A program made the translations under genes and the position numbers. This document shows positions 50,164 to 60,441 of a stretch of 64,000 bases of DNA, piece by piece. The DNA lies in NCBI RefSeq assembly GCF_000382045.1, contig NZ_KB907452.1:312295-376294 (forward strand), written 5' to 3'. The stretch is from Variovorax atrisoli 110B (lineage in GTDB: Bacteria; Pseudomonadota; Gammaproteobacteria; Burkholderiales; Burkholderiaceae_C). Below the pieces are notes generated by a model. It was not told the origin of the DNA, did not search any database, and saw only the letters and a program-made list of their open reading frames with translations. Within the stretch, counting starts at the first letter, position 1. Each line of letters opens with the position of its first letter.

Positions 50164-50457
50164 GGCAGGCAGGAAGGTCTTGGCCGCGCGCCAACCCGCG
50201 AAACCGGGTGAGAAACGGAAAGAATGGCGCGCCGACGGAAGGCCTCGCCGCACCCGCCGGATGGGCGGCACGGGGGCCGGAAAACAGACGGACCGGGTGG
50301 GGCCGACCCGTGATACTAAGTGTTAACCCGAATTCACGCCCCGGCACCCTCCTAATCTCGACCCGCCCGGGCGGTCTCCGGACTGCCCGGTTGAGGGACA
50401 ATTGACAACATTGCCGCGCTGCTTGCGGCTTTCCAACGTCTTTTTCACCAATCTTTC
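50164..50457. promoter_or_regulatory. Divergent intergenic region between MFS and DegS-like genes
   Basis: 294 bp without a gene. It contains a 6-bp stem CCGGGC/GCCCGG (50367-50390) and a TTGACA box at 50402-50407 with no good -10 partner at the usual distance. Nothing more specific is seen. Confidence 0.35.
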
Positions 50458-51618
<1,161 letters not shown>

Positions 51619-51626
51619 AAAGCTCT

Positions 51627-51816
51627 CCCCCAGGCTTCGCGCACTTCGTGTCGCTTCGCCAACCCCCTTCCGGGGGCAACACCGGCGGCCCGGCGAAGCC
51701 GGTTCCGCGGTGTTCCTGCTCTCCCCCAGACTTTCGCGCACTTCGTGTCGCTTCGCCACCCCCCTCCGGGGGCAACACCAGCGGCCCGGCAAAGCCGGTT
51801 CCGCAGTGTTTCTGGA
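51627..51816 (-). repeat. Stop-codon-linked GC repeat, copies 12 and 13 in tandem
   Basis: Copy 12 (about 51627-51715) and copy 13 (about 51724-51816) each read CCCCCAG, CGCGCACTTCGTGTCGCTTC, a CCCCC/GGGGG centre, CGGCCCGGC.AAGCCGG and TTCCGC.GTGTTNC on the + strand. The first starts 8 nt after the DegS-like stop. They are joined by CTGCTCT, so the tandem copy kept part of the stop-proximal flank. Confidence 0.88.
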
Positions 51817-51864
51817 ATTTTCGGGGTAGTTTGGCGGCCGGCTACGGGCCTGACGGGCGCAGCG

Positions 51865-51881
51865 GGCCCTGTCGCAGGGCC
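51865..51881. other. Stem-loop downstream of tatC
   Basis: Perfect 7-bp stem GGCCCTG-TCG-CAGGGCC starting 14 nt after the tatC stop. There is no T-run on either side, so it may protect the mRNA end rather than terminate. Confidence 0.4.
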
Positions 51882-51895
51882 TGCTGGAGGGCTGG

Positions 51896-52708
51896 CTAGC
51901 TGGAGGCCGAGTCGGCGCTGCTCTGTTCTTCTTCGGACTTCTTGGTGCTGCTGGCGAAGTACTTGGCGCCGAGGATGCCCACTTCGTACAGCAGGCACAT
52001 CGGCACCGCCAGGGCCAGTTGCGAGACCACGTCGGGCGGCGTGAGCACTGCGGCCACGACGAAGGCGACCACGATGAAGTAGCCGCGGAAGGACTTGAGC
52101 TTCTCGATGGTCACCATGTCGAAGCGCACCAGCAGCATCACCACGATCGGCACCTGGAAAGCCACGCCGAAAGCGATGTAAAGCGACAGGATCGCCTCCA
52201 CGTAGGAGGAGATGTCGGGCGTCGCCTGCACCGCGGCGGGCGCGAAGTGCTGGATGAAGCCGAACATCTTGTCCAGCACGAAGAGCTGCACGAAGGCGAT
52301 GCCCGCATAGGCCAGCAGGCTGCCGAAGCAGATCAGGGGCAGCGCGAAGCGTTTCTCATGGCTGTAGAGGCCCGGCGCGACGAACATCCACGCCTGGTAC
52401 ATGAGCCAGGGCAGCGCCAGCAGCACGGCCGCCATCATCAGCACCTTCAGGGGCACGAAGAACGGCGAGAACACGCCGATGGCGATGAGCTTCGCGTCGT
52501 GCGGCATGTGGGCCTTGATCGGCACCGCGATCAGGTCGATCAGGCCGGCCGGGCCGGGCCAGATCGCCAGCAGCACACCCGCGACCACGAGGCCGTAGAC
52601 GCAATAGAGCAGGCGGTCGCGAAGCTCCATCAGGTGCGCCACGAACGGCTGTTCGGTGCCCGCGAGCTCGTCTTCCTTGTCGTTGCTCTTGTTGTCTGAA
52701 TCGGCCAT
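51896..52708 (-). CDS. tatC: Sec-independent protein translocase subunit TatC
   Basis: 270 residues with six membrane helices. It has the signature QPFVAHLMELRDRLLYCVYG at the N-terminus (with the conserved Glu that contacts twin-arginine signals), then VAPGLYSHEKRFALPLICFG and FGVAFQVPIVVMLLVRF. It is the signal-peptide receptor of the Tat system. It is last in tatABC. Local clients include the lactonase-like protein and possibly the Rieske protein. Confidence 0.96.
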   Translation of the reverse strand: MADSDNKSNDKEDELAGTEQPFVAHLMELRDRLLYCVYGLVVAGVLLAIWPGPAGLIDLIAVPIKAHMPHDAKLIAIGVFSPFFVPLKVLMMAAVLLALPWLMYQAWMFVAPGLYSHEKRFALPLICFGSLLAYAGIAFVQLFVLDKMFGFIQHFAPAAVQATPDISSYVEAILSLYIAFGVAFQVPIVVMLLVRFDMVTIEKLKSFRGYFIVVAFVVAAVLTPPDVVSQLALAVPMCLLYEVGILGAKYFASSTKKSEEEQSSADSASS

Positions 52709-52778
52709 TGGAAAAGAAGAAAGCGTGACGTCGGCCGGCGTGCGGCGCTCGAAGAACGCGGTGAAGGGAGGAAAGCCG

Positions 52779-53240
52779 CTAGTTGATCTTGTGCGGGCGG
52801 AAGCGTGCCACGCGCGCGGCGCCCGAGAGCGCCTTGGTGCGCACGCCGTTGCGCGCCTTGTACCACTGCGGCGTGGCGCCCTGCTTCAGGCGCCAGTTCT
52901 TGCGGGGGTGCTTGTAGACCGGCGGCGGTGGCGGCTCGGGTTCGGCCAGCGCCGAAAGGGTTTCGCCCGAACCGCTGAACTGCTTCTCGAACTCGCTCGC
53001 GCCCGTGTGGATGCTGTGCTCGACGTCGCGCGCCGCATCCTCGACGGTGGTCTTCATCTTGCGGAGCTCGTCGAGCTCCATCGAGCGGTTGACTTCGGCC
53101 TTGACGTCGTTCACGTAGCGCTGCGCCTTGCCCAGCAGCGTGCCGACGGTACGGGCCACGCGCGGCAGCTTCTCCGGGCCGATGACGATCAGCGCGACGA
53201 CGCCGATCAGCGCCAGCTTCTCAATGCCGAGGTCGAGCAC
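52779..53240 (-). CDS. tatB: Sec-independent protein translocase subunit TatB
   Basis: 153 residues. It begins [20 protein letters not shown], with the conserved [20 protein letters not shown] amphipathic helix. A long charged C-terminal region ends in a basic tail. The length and the initial Glu fit TatB rather than TatA. It is 16 nt downstream of tatA. Confidence 0.94.
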   Translation of the reverse strand: MLDLGIEKLALIGVVALIVIGPEKLPRVARTVGTLLGKAQRYVNDVKAEVNRSMELDELRKMKTTVEDAARDVEHSIHTGASEFEKQFSGSGETLSALAEPEPPPPPVYKHPRKNWRLKQGATPQWYKARNGVRTKALSGAARVARFRPHKIN

Positions 53241-53256
53241 GTGCTGCTGCCCGTGC

Positions 53257-53505
53257 TCAGGACTTCTGACGCGCTTCGACGTCGATCGCCGACTTGTCGC
53301 CGTTGGCCGGCTGGCCGGTCACCTGCTGGGCGGGAGCCGAGGGTGCAGCGGAAGCGTCGGACGCGGAGCCGTCCTTCATGCCGTCCTTGAAACCCTTGAC
53401 GGCACCACCGAGGTCCGAACCGATGTTCCGCAGCTTCTTGGTGCCGAAGATCATGACCACGACGAGCAGCACGATCAGCCAGTGCCAGATGGAAAAAGAA
53501 CCCAT
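53257..53505 (-). CDS. tatA: Sec-independent protein translocase subunit TatA
   Basis: 82 residues. It begins [20 protein letters not shown], with the [20 protein letters not shown] hinge and amphipathic helix typical of TatA, and a flexible Ala/Asp tail. It forms the pore rings of the translocase. It is the first gene of tatABC, downstream of the HIT gene. Confidence 0.96.
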   Translation of the reverse strand: MGSFSIWHWLIVLLVVVMIFGTKKLRNIGSDLGGAVKGFKDGMKDGSASDASAAPSAPAQQVTGQPANGDKSAIDVEARQKS

Positions 53506-53570
53506 GGAGAACTCCTAAGAATGTGTCCGATTTTAGTCGGGCGTAATGTGACAGTTTGGCTTAATGCCCG

Positions 53571-53930
53571 TCAGCCGCGAAGCCATGGCCGGGGGCCGCC
53601 CATGACATGGACATGGAGATGGTGAACCTCCTGCCCGCCCTCCGCACCCGTATTGACCACGACCCGGAAGCCGCCCTCCGGGTAGGGCCTGCAGCCCTGC
53701 TCCAGCGCCAGCTTGGGCGCCAGGGTCATGATCTTGCCCATCAGCGCCGAATCCTCGGGCGTCAGCTGGGCCATCGAGGGAATGTGCTTCTTCGGCACAA
53801 GCATGAAATGCACCGGCGCCCAGGGCGCAATGTCGTGGAAGCCGAACAGGTCCTCGTCTTCGTAGACCTTGCGGGAGGGAATCTTGCCCTCGATGATTTT
53901 GCAGAAGACGCAGTTCGGATCAGATGACAT
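53571..53930 (-). CDS. HIT-family (HINT/HinT-like) nucleotide-binding protein
   Basis: 119 residues. It begins CVFCKIIEGKIPSRKVYEDE, has HFMLVPKKHIPSMAQLTPED and the histidine triad HHLHVHVMGG. HinT enzymes hydrolyse nucleoside phosphoramidates. It overlaps the upstream DUF4870-like gene by 11 nt and lies between the his and tat genes, a conserved betaproteobacterial position. Confidence 0.94.
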   Translation of the reverse strand: MSSDPNCVFCKIIEGKIPSRKVYEDEDLFGFHDIAPWAPVHFMLVPKKHIPSMAQLTPEDSALMGKIMTLAPKLALEQGCRPYPEGGFRVVVNTGAEGGQEVHHLHVHVMGGPRPWLRG

Positions 53931-54309
53931 CTTTGGGTTCCATGGGACGGCCGTCGTTCATCCGGATCATGCCCTTCACGATCCGGTAGAGGAACCACAG
54001 CGAGATCAGGCTCCAGGCGATCCAGCCCGGCACGAAGAGCAGCAGCCAGAGCCACGAGGTGACGATGTACAGGAGCCCGGCCCACAGCACCGAGCGGATG
54101 CGCCAGTTGAAATGCGAGGCCTGCCAGGTGCCGGCCGCGTCGTCGCGCTTCACGAAGTCGATCACCAGCGCGATGAGCAGCAGCAGCACGGAGGCCTGCG
54201 CCCCCGGCACGACGGCGCCGATGGCCACGATCAGGTGCAGGATGTAACTGACCCAGCCCCAGGTCTTGAGCGAGTCGTCGGGTTCCACGTTCACGATGTC
54301 GTTGGCCAT
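53920..54309 (-). CDS. DUF4870-like small membrane protein
   Basis: 129 residues with three hydrophobic segments (YILHLIVAIGAVVPGAQASV, SVLWAGLLYIVTSWLWLLLF, IAWSLISLWFLYRIV). There is no enzymatic motif. Such genes commonly sit between hisE and the HIT gene in this group, but their role is unknown. It ends inside the HIT gene start. Confidence 0.8.
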   Translation of the reverse strand: MANDIVNVEPDDSLKTWGWVSYILHLIVAIGAVVPGAQASVLLLLIALVIDFVKRDDAAGTWQASHFNWRIRSVLWAGLLYIVTSWLWLLLFVPGWIAWSLISLWFLYRIVKGMIRMNDGRPMEPKDVI

Positions 54310-54322
54310 GGCAGGTGTCCTT

Positions 54323-54718
54323 TCAATCGTTGGGGGCTTCGGCTTCCCGCGCCTTCACCTTGCGAAGCGCCTTTTCCTCGATGCCGCTGGTGCCCTCGCG
54401 GCGCTCCAGTTCGGCAGTGACGTCGGCCGGAGAGAAACCGTAGTGCGCCAGCGCCACCATGGTGTGGAACCACAGGTCGGCCACTTCGTTCACTATTTTC
54501 GAGCGGTCGCCGCCGTGGTCGGCGTCCTTGGCGGCCATCACGACTTCGGTGGCCTCCTCGCCGATCTTCTTGAGGAAGGCGTCGGGGCCCTTGTGCAGCA
54601 GGCGCGCGACGTAGCTTTTCTCGGGGTCGCCGCCGCGCGCGGGCAGGCGGCTTTCGATGACCGCGGCCAGGCGGGCGAGCGCGTCGGAGATGCTGTCGTT
54701 GTTCACTGTGGCCGTCAC
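54323..54718 (-). CDS. hisE: Phosphoribosyl-ATP pyrophosphatase HisE
   Basis: 131 residues. MazG-like fold with [52 protein letters not shown] and [16 protein letters not shown]. It cleaves PR-ATP to PR-AMP, step two of histidine synthesis. There is no suitable ATG; the GTG at 54718 overlaps the hisI stop (GTGA) and I take it as the start. A second GTG lies at 54706. Confidence 0.93.
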   Translation of the reverse strand: MTATVNNDSISDALARLAAVIESRLPARGGDPEKSYVARLLHKGPDAFLKKIGEEATEVVMAAKDADHGGDRSKIVNEVADLWFHTMVALAHYGFSPADVTAELERREGTSGIEEKALRKVKAREAEAPND

Positions 54719-55104
54719 TTGTAGATCGATTCCGGGTCTTTCAAGACGGGCTCGACCGCTTTCCAGCCGCCGTTGTCGTACTTGTTGAAGAAGCAGCTGT
54801 GGCGCCCGGTGTGGCAGGCGATGCCCGGCTCGTGGCCGAGCTGGGTGACCTTGAGCAGCACCACGTCGCTGTCGCAGTCGAGGCGGATCTCGTGCACGGT
54901 CTGCACGTGGCCCGACTCCTCGCCCTTGAACCACAGCTTGTTGCGCGAGCGGCTGAAATACACCGCGCGGCCCAGCTCGGCGGTCTTCTCGAGCGCCTCG
55001 CGGTTCATCCAGGCGAACATCAGCACGTCGTTGCTGCCCTGTTCCTGCGCGATCACGGGCACCAGGCCGTTCGCGTCCCACTTCACTTCATCGAGCCAGT
55101 TCAT
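54715..55104 (-). CDS. hisI: Phosphoribosyl-AMP cyclohydrolase HisI
   Basis: 129 residues. Motifs are [58 protein letters not shown] and, with Zn-binding cysteines, [10 protein letters not shown]. It opens the adenine ring of PR-AMP. It is a separate polypeptide from HisE but coupled to it. Confidence 0.95.
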   Translation of the reverse strand: MNWLDEVKWDANGLVPVIAQEQGSNDVLMFAWMNREALEKTAELGRAVYFSRSRNKLWFKGEESGHVQTVHEIRLDCDSDVVLLKVTQLGHEPGIACHTGRHSCFFNKYDNGGWKAVEPVLKDPESIYK

Positions 55105-55181
55105 GGAAGGTATTGTCGGGGATGGCAAAAGACCCTTGGACAGCCTTTTGAGGCTGCCCGGGAGGCTGTCCGCGAGGCCAT

Positions 55182-55967
55182 TCAGCGGTCGATGCGCACG
55201 GGAATGCCCCGCGCGGCCATGCGGGCCTTGGCCTCGCCGACCGTGTGCTCGCCGTAGTGGAAGATGCTCGCGGCCAGCACCGCGTCGGCGCCGCCGGTCT
55301 GGATGCCGTCGGCCAGGTCGTCCAGGCTGCCCACGCCGCCAGAGGCGATCACCGGCACGTTCACGGCGTTGCTCACCGCGCGGGTCAGCTCCAGGTCGAA
55401 ACCGCTCTTGGTGCCGTCGCGGTCCATGCTGGTCAAGAGGATTTCGCCGGCGCCGCGGCGCGCCATCTCGGCGGCCCATTCGACGGCGTCCAGGCCGGTG
55501 TTCTTGCGCCCGCCGTGGCTGTACACGTCCCAGCCCGCGCCGCGCGTGGCGGCCTCCTCGGGGCTGCGGCGCTTGGCGTCGATGGCGACCACGATGCACT
55601 GCGAGCCGTATTTCTGCGACGCGTCGCTGATCACCTGCGGATCGGCGATGGCGGCCGAGTTGAAGCTGGTCTTGTCGGCGCCGGCGTTGAGCAGCCGGCG
55701 CACGTCGGCCACGGTGCGCACGCCGCCGCCCACGGTCAGCGGAATGAAGACCTGCGAGGCCACCGCCTCGATGATCGGCAGGATCAGGTCGCGGCCGTCG
55801 CTGGTGGCGGTGATGTCGAGGAAGGTGAGCTCGTCGGCCCCCTGCGCGTTGTAGCGCGCGGCGATCTCGACCGGATCTCCGGCGTCGCGCAGTTCGACGA
55901 AGTTGACGCCCTTGACGACGCGGCCGCCGGTGACGTCGAGGCAGGGAATGATGCGTTTGGCAAGCAT
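55182..55967 (-). CDS. hisF: Imidazole glycerol phosphate synthase cyclase subunit HisF
   Basis: 261 residues, a complete beta/alpha barrel. It begins [20 protein letters not shown], with [56 protein letters not shown] and [17 protein letters not shown]. It works with HisH, whose gene is now more than 5 kb away. It is the first gene of the hisF-hisI-hisE segment. Confidence 0.96.
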   Translation of the reverse strand: MLAKRIIPCLDVTGGRVVKGVNFVELRDAGDPVEIAARYNAQGADELTFLDITATSDGRDLILPIIEAVASQVFIPLTVGGGVRTVADVRRLLNAGADKTSFNSAAIADPQVISDASQKYGSQCIVVAIDAKRRSPEEAATRGAGWDVYSHGGRKNTGLDAVEWAAEMARRGAGEILLTSMDRDGTKSGFDLELTRAVSNAVNVPVIASGGVGSLDDLADGIQTGGADAVLAASIFHYGEHTVGEAKARMAARGIPVRIDR

Positions 55968-55993
55968 GGTGGGGTAAGGAACCGGTGGGGTGG

Positions 55994-56827
55994 TCAGAGA
56001 ACGCGCAGCTGCTGCCAGCCGAGCCATTGGGCGCCGGGCGCGAGCAGCACGGGCTCGTCGATGCGGGCCGCCTCCACGCAGAGCATGTGGCGATAGCCGT
56101 CTTCGGGCATGTCGGCGAGTTTCGCACCTAGCACGGCGCCGGGGTTCCAGACCACGGTCTCGGTGCAGGTGGGGCTCTGGGAGATTTCGACCGTGCCGCC
56201 CGGCTGCACCAGCTGCAGCGGCCGGCCCGGCGTGCCGTAGACGCTGTCGAACTCGGCCTCGAACTGCAGCGCCTGCGCCTTTTCGGCATGGCGCTCGTCG
56301 GTCAGCGAATCCCAGCGATCGGCGCCCTGGAGGCCCTCCAGGCGCGCATCGGCGATGTCGTCGACGCGCAGGTAGGTGTGCAGCGCCGCGGTGAAGGACC
56401 AGGGCGCGGCATCGGTGTTGACCAGGGTGAGCGCCGTGCGAAGCCCGCCGGGGCTCAGCGTTGCATCCAGCCGTGCCTCGAAAGAGTGCGGCCAGAGCTT
56501 GCGCGTGGCTTCGTTGTCGCGCAGCGTCAGGCGAAGCGTCTGGGGAACGTCGGAAGGGGCGTTTTCCCAAGGCAAATTGCGCATGAAGCCATGCTTGGGC
56601 AGCATGCCGCGCTGGTTAAACTGCGGGCAGCAAATGGGTATGCCGCCGCGGATGGCGGCCTGTCCGTCGAACACCGCGCGCGGGCTCAGGTAGAGCCTCT
56701 CCACAGCGTCGGCCGTGGTCCACGACAGCACATGGGCACCATGCAATGCGACGGTAAGGGTGCTTCCGTCGGCGCCGGTTGCGCGCATGGCGGGCTGGCC
56801 GCGGAACTCGATCAGGCTGGTTTCCAT
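55994..56827 (-). CDS. D-hexose-6-phosphate mutarotase / aldose 1-epimerase-like (YeaD-type)
   Basis: 277 residues. It has [40 protein letters not shown] with [27 protein letters not shown] and [20 protein letters not shown], which match the YeaD subgroup of galactose-mutarotase-fold enzymes. Catalytic His is in LPKHGFMR; the Glu in [11 protein letters not shown]. It lies 26 nt upstream of hisF on the same strand but has no biosynthetic link to it. Confidence 0.88.
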   Translation of the reverse strand: METSLIEFRGQPAMRATGADGSTLTVALHGAHVLSWTTADAVERLYLSPRAVFDGQAAIRGGIPICCPQFNQRGMLPKHGFMRNLPWENAPSDVPQTLRLTLRDNEATRKLWPHSFEARLDATLSPGGLRTALTLVNTDAAPWSFTAALHTYLRVDDIADARLEGLQGADRWDSLTDERHAEKAQALQFEAEFDSVYGTPGRPLQLVQPGGTVEISQSPTCTETVVWNPGAVLGAKLADMPEDGYRHMLCVEAARIDEPVLLAPGAQWLGWQQLRVL

Positions 56828-56997
56828 GTGAGGAATTGTAGGCAGCGCCCGTTCAGTGGCACGGAACTGGCATCCCGGCCCATTGCGCGGCCGGGGCCTT
56901 CTTGGATACCCTGTGGCCGCCTGCACCGGGAGACAAGGTGCAGGCCGGTCCCGCGCACCCGGAAAAAATCACTCTCACACGACAAAAGGGGATACGA

Positions 56998-58302
56998 ATG
57001 AAGAAGCTGCCGATGGCCGCATGGATCCTGATCGCGATGGTGCTGGGCATCATCGTCGGCTACATGATCTTCACCAGCTTTCCGGACAAGAAGGCCGCGA
57101 AGGAAATCGCAGACTACGTCTCCATCGTCTCGGACGTCTTCCTGCGCCTCATCAAGATGCTGATCGGCCCGCTGGTGTTCTCCACGCTGGTGGTGGGCAT
57201 CGCGCACATGGGCGACGCCAAGTCGGTGGGCCGCGTATTCGGCAAGGCCATCGGCTGGTTCCTCACGGCCTCGCTGATCTCGCTGGTGATCGGCCTGGTC
57301 ATGGCCAACCTGCTCAAGCCCGGCGAGAACCTCGGGCTGCCGCTGCCCGACATCGGCGCCTCGGCCAACCTCGCCACAGCCAAGTTCACGCTCAAGGAGT
57401 TCGTGAGCCACACGGTGCCGAAGTCCTTCGTCGAGGCCATGGCCAACAACGAGATCCTGCAGATCGTGGTGTTCTCGATGTTCTTCGGCGTGGCGCTGGC
57501 TTCGCTGGGCGACAAGGCCAAGACGCTGGTCGCCGCCATCGAGGAGCTCTCGCACGCGATGCTCAAGATCACCGGCTACGTGATGAAGCTCGCGCCGCTG
57601 GCCGTGCTGGCCGCCATGGCCGCCACCGTGGCCGTCAACGGCCTGGGCATCCTGCTGAAGTTCGCGGTGTTCATGGGCGACTTCTACCTGGGCCTCTTCG
57701 TGCTCTGGAGCGTGCTGGTCCTGGCCGGCTTCCTGTTCCTCGGCCCGCGCGTGTTCAAGCTGCTTGTGCTCATCAAGGAGGCCTTCCTGCTGTCGTTCGC
57801 CACCGCCAGTTCGGAGGCGGCCTATCCGAAGATCCTGCAGGCCCTCGACCGTTTCGGCGTGAAGCGCAAGATCTCCAGCTTCGTGATGCCGATGGGCTAC
57901 TCGTTCAACCTCGACGGCTCGATGATGTACTGCACCTTCGCCGTGCTCTTCATCGCGCAGGCCTACAACATCCACATGCCGATCAGCACGCAGATCACGA
58001 TGCTGCTGATCCTGATGCTCACCTCCAAGGGCATGGCCGGCGTGCCGCGCGCCTCGCTGGTGGTGATCGCCGCCACGCTGAACCACTTCGACATTCCCGA
58101 GGCCGGCCTGCTGCTGATCCTGGGCGTGGACACCTTCCTCGACATGGGCCGCTCGGCCACCAACGCGGTGGGCAACTCCATCGCGACGGCGGTGGTCGCC
58201 AAGTGGGAGGGCGAGCTGCTTTCCGAGAGCGACGCCGAAGTCAACGCCAAGGCGCTCGACGAAGAGGCCAACGCCACCCTCGCCCACCCGGCGCACGCCT
58301 GA
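56998..58302 (+). CDS. Dicarboxylate/amino acid:cation symporter (DAACS, DctA/GltP-like)
   Basis: 434 residues. Membrane segments begin with AAWILIAMVLGIIVGYMIFT. Conserved transport motifs are VDTFLDMGRSATNAVGNSIA near the C-terminus, FATASSEAAYPKILQAL (HP1 region) and MPMGYSFNLDGSMMY (TM7). The substrates of the family are C4-dicarboxylates, glutamate or aspartate. AAGGGG lies 8 nt before the start at 56998. An orphan binding-protein gene follows 20 nt downstream. Confidence 0.92.
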   Translation: MKKLPMAAWILIAMVLGIIVGYMIFTSFPDKKAAKEIADYVSIVSDVFLRLIKMLIGPLVFSTLVVGIAHMGDAKSVGRVFGKAIGWFLTASLISLVIGLVMANLLKPGENLGLPLPDIGASANLATAKFTLKEFVSHTVPKSFVEAMANNEILQIVVFSMFFGVALASLGDKAKTLVAAIEELSHAMLKITGYVMKLAPLAVLAAMAATVAVNGLGILLKFAVFMGDFYLGLFVLWSVLVLAGFLFLGPRVFKLLVLIKEAFLLSFATASSEAAYPKILQALDRFGVKRKISSFVMPMGYSFNLDGSMMYCTFAVLFIAQAYNIHMPISTQITMLLILMLTSKGMAGVPRASLVVIAATLNHFDIPEAGLLLILGVDTFLDMGRSATNAVGNSIATAVVAKWEGELLSESDAEVNAKALDEEANATLAHPAHA

Positions 58303-58322
58303 GCCGAAGCGAAGAACACATC

Positions 58323-59240
58323 ATGAAGCGCATCGGCACGCTGCCATTCGCTTTCCTCGCCGCGCTGCTGGCGGCGGTGGTGCTCGCGGCCCTGCCCGCT
58401 GCGCCCGCGCGGGCGCAGGAGCAGCTCACCGGCACGCTGGCCAAGGTGCGCGAGAGCGGCACCATCGCCATCGGCTACCGCGAGTCGTCCGTGCCCTTCT
58501 CGTACCTCAATGCGCGCAACGAGCCCATCGGCTATTCGATAGAGCTCTGCCGCGCGCTGGTGACGGCGATCGAGGACGCGGTGAACAGGAGCCTCGCGAT
58601 CAAGTGGGTGCCCGTGACCTCCGATTCACGCATCGACGCGGTCGTGAGCGGCAAGGTCGACCTGGAGTGCGGCTCCACCACCAACAACCTCGAGCGCCAG
58701 AAGCGCGTGAGCTTCTCGCCCACGATGTTCGTCTCCGGCACCAAGGTGCTGGTGAAGAAGGGCTCGCCGATCAAGTCCTTCCGCGACCTCGCCAACCGCA
58801 AGGTGGCCGTGACCGCGGGCACCACCAACGAGAAGACGCTGCGCGAGCTCTCGCAGAAGTTCAAGCTCAACATCGACCTGCTGGTGGCGCGCGACCACGC
58901 CGAATCCTTCGGCCTCGTGAAGAGCGGCCAGGCCGACGCCTTCGCCACCGACGACGTGCTGCTCTACGGCCTGATCGCCAAGGACGCCGCGAAGAGCGAC
59001 TACGAGGTGGTCGGCGACTTCCTCTCCTACGACCCCTACGGGATCATGTACCGCAAGGGCGATGCCCAGCTCAACAAGGTGGTCGTCGACGCCTTCCAGG
59101 TGCTGGCGGAGGACGGCGAGATCGAGCGCCAGTACAAGCGCTGGTTCCTGCGCAAGCTGCCGTCGGGGGAGAGCATCAACCTGCCGATGAGCGCGCAGCT
59201 GGAGACCATCATCCAGACGATGTCGGTGAAGGCCGAGTAG
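58323..59240 (+). CDS. Amino-acid ABC-type substrate-binding protein (GltI-like), orphan
   Basis: 305 residues. It has a signal peptide (FAFLAALLAAVVLAALPAAP, cleavage near ARA-Q), then the SBP_bac_3 domain: GTIAIGYRESSVPFSYLNAR, SDSRIDAVVSGKVDLECGST, SPTMFVSGTKVLVKKGSPIK and FATDDVLLYGLIA. It resembles glutamate/aspartate-binding proteins. No permease or ATPase gene accompanies it; its partner in the operon is a secondary symporter. Tail-to-tail with the ATPase gene (9-nt gap). Confidence 0.9.
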   Translation: MKRIGTLPFAFLAALLAAVVLAALPAAPARAQEQLTGTLAKVRESGTIAIGYRESSVPFSYLNARNEPIGYSIELCRALVTAIEDAVNRSLAIKWVPVTSDSRIDAVVSGKVDLECGSTTNNLERQKRVSFSPTMFVSGTKVLVKKGSPIKSFRDLANRKVAVTAGTTNEKTLRELSQKFKLNIDLLVARDHAESFGLVKSGQADAFATDDVLLYGLIAKDAAKSDYEVVGDFLSYDPYGIMYRKGDAQLNKVVVDAFQVLAEDGEIERQYKRWFLRKLPSGESINLPMSAQLETIIQTMSVKAE

Positions 59241-59249
59241 TCGGGCCCG

Positions 59250-60422
59250 CTATCTTGCAGGCCACTCCCATCGCGGGATCTCGCTCATGTCGAGGTTCGC
59301 GATGCGGGTCTCGCCGAAGCGCTTTTCCAGCACCACAGGCTGCATGCCGTCGCTGTCGTCCAGCGCCGAGATCAGCCGTGCCGCGTGCGACACCACGATC
59401 ACCTGCGACTGCCGCGCGGCCTGTGCGATGAGGCGGCCCAGCGCGGGCAGCAGGTCGGGGTGCAGGCTGGTCTCGGGTTCGTTGAGCACCAGCAGCGCGG
59501 GCGGCCGCGGCGTGAGCAGCGCCGCGATCCACAGCAGGTAGCGCAGCGTGCCGTCGGAGAGCTCGGCGGCCGTCAGCGGCCTCAGCAGGCCGTGCTGGTG
59601 CATCAGCGTCTCGAAGCGGTCGCCGTTGACGCGGATCTCGATGCCGGCGCCCGGAAAGGCATCGTCCACCGCACGGTCGAGCGCTTCGCCGTCGCCGATC
59701 TCGCGGATGGTCTGCAGCGCGGCGGCCAGGTCGGCGCCGTCGTTGACGAGGACCGGCGTGTAGGTACCCAGCTGGGGCTGGCGCGCGGGCGCCTCGGCGT
59801 CGGAGCGGAAGTGGTCGTAGAAGCGCCAGGAACGCATCTGCTCGCGCAGTGTGAGCATCTCGGGCGCATCGCGCGGGTCGGCGTGCTCGGTCATCATGCT
59901 GGCGAAGGCCGGGATGGGCCGGCCGACGGCCTGCCAGCCCTTGCCCTCGCGCAGCCGCAGCGCGGCGCCCTTGCGGTCGACCAGTTGCGTGGAGGGCCGC
60001 AGCAGCGGGCCGCTCCAGATGGCCTCATGCTTGATCTGCGGATCGTGCGAGAAGGCGGTGGACGGAATGGGAGGCGGCAGGCCGATGTCGATGGCGTAGC
60101 CGAAGTCGTCGGCCTCGGCGCCGGCGAAGCCCAGCTTCAGCGCCACGGGCTCGCTGCGCGTGGTGCCCTGCACCGGCACGTCGCCGCGCAGCATCGCGGC
60201 CGAGAAGCGCTCGGGGCCGGCCCACAGGGTGGATGAAAGCCCGCCCTCGCGCACCAGCGAGCGGATCACGCCGCCGTTGGCGATGTCGGCCAGCAGGCGC
60301 ATCGCGCGGTAGACGCTCGACTTGCCGCTGCCGTTGGGCCCGGTCACGACCGTGAGCCGCCCCAGCGGCACGGTCAGCTGCCGCAGCGATCGGTAGTTGG
60401 CGATGGCGAGCGCGGAGAGCAC
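59250..60422 (-). CDS. RecF/OLD-like AAA ATPase (AAA_21), stand-alone
   Basis: 390 residues. Walker A is GPNGSGKSSVYRA, ABC-like signature LSDGTLRYLLWIAALL, Walker B LLVLNEPETSLHP and H-loop VIVVSHAARLI. Between them are short inserts but no Rad50-length coiled coil and no TOPRIM domain, so it is a minimal single-polypeptide version. Similar ATPases occur alone in many genomes and, with nuclease partners, in defence systems; no partner is visible here. It starts 19 nt downstream of the hisA stop in the same direction. Confidence 0.85.
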   Translation of the reverse strand: MLSALAIANYRSLRQLTVPLGRLTVVTGPNGSGKSSVYRAMRLLADIANGGVIRSLVREGGLSSTLWAGPERFSAAMLRGDVPVQGTTRSEPVALKLGFAGAEADDFGYAIDIGLPPPIPSTAFSHDPQIKHEAIWSGPLLRPSTQLVDRKGAALRLREGKGWQAVGRPIPAFASMMTEHADPRDAPEMLTLREQMRSWRFYDHFRSDAEAPARQPQLGTYTPVLVNDGADLAAALQTIREIGDGEALDRAVDDAFPGAGIEIRVNGDRFETLMHQHGLLRPLTAAELSDGTLRYLLWIAALLTPRPPALLVLNEPETSLHPDLLPALGRLIAQAARQSQVIVVSHAARLISALDDSDGMQPVVLEKRFGETRIANLDMSEIPRWEWPAR

Positions 60423-60441
60423 GCGCTGCGCAGTGGGAGCG

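Noticed and set aside
48038..50401. A 787-codon frame covering the Nif3-like and MFS genes
   Set aside because: The MFS protein reads in a different frame with clear membrane segments; the Nif3-like gene starts at 48811 in a normal ATGA overlap.
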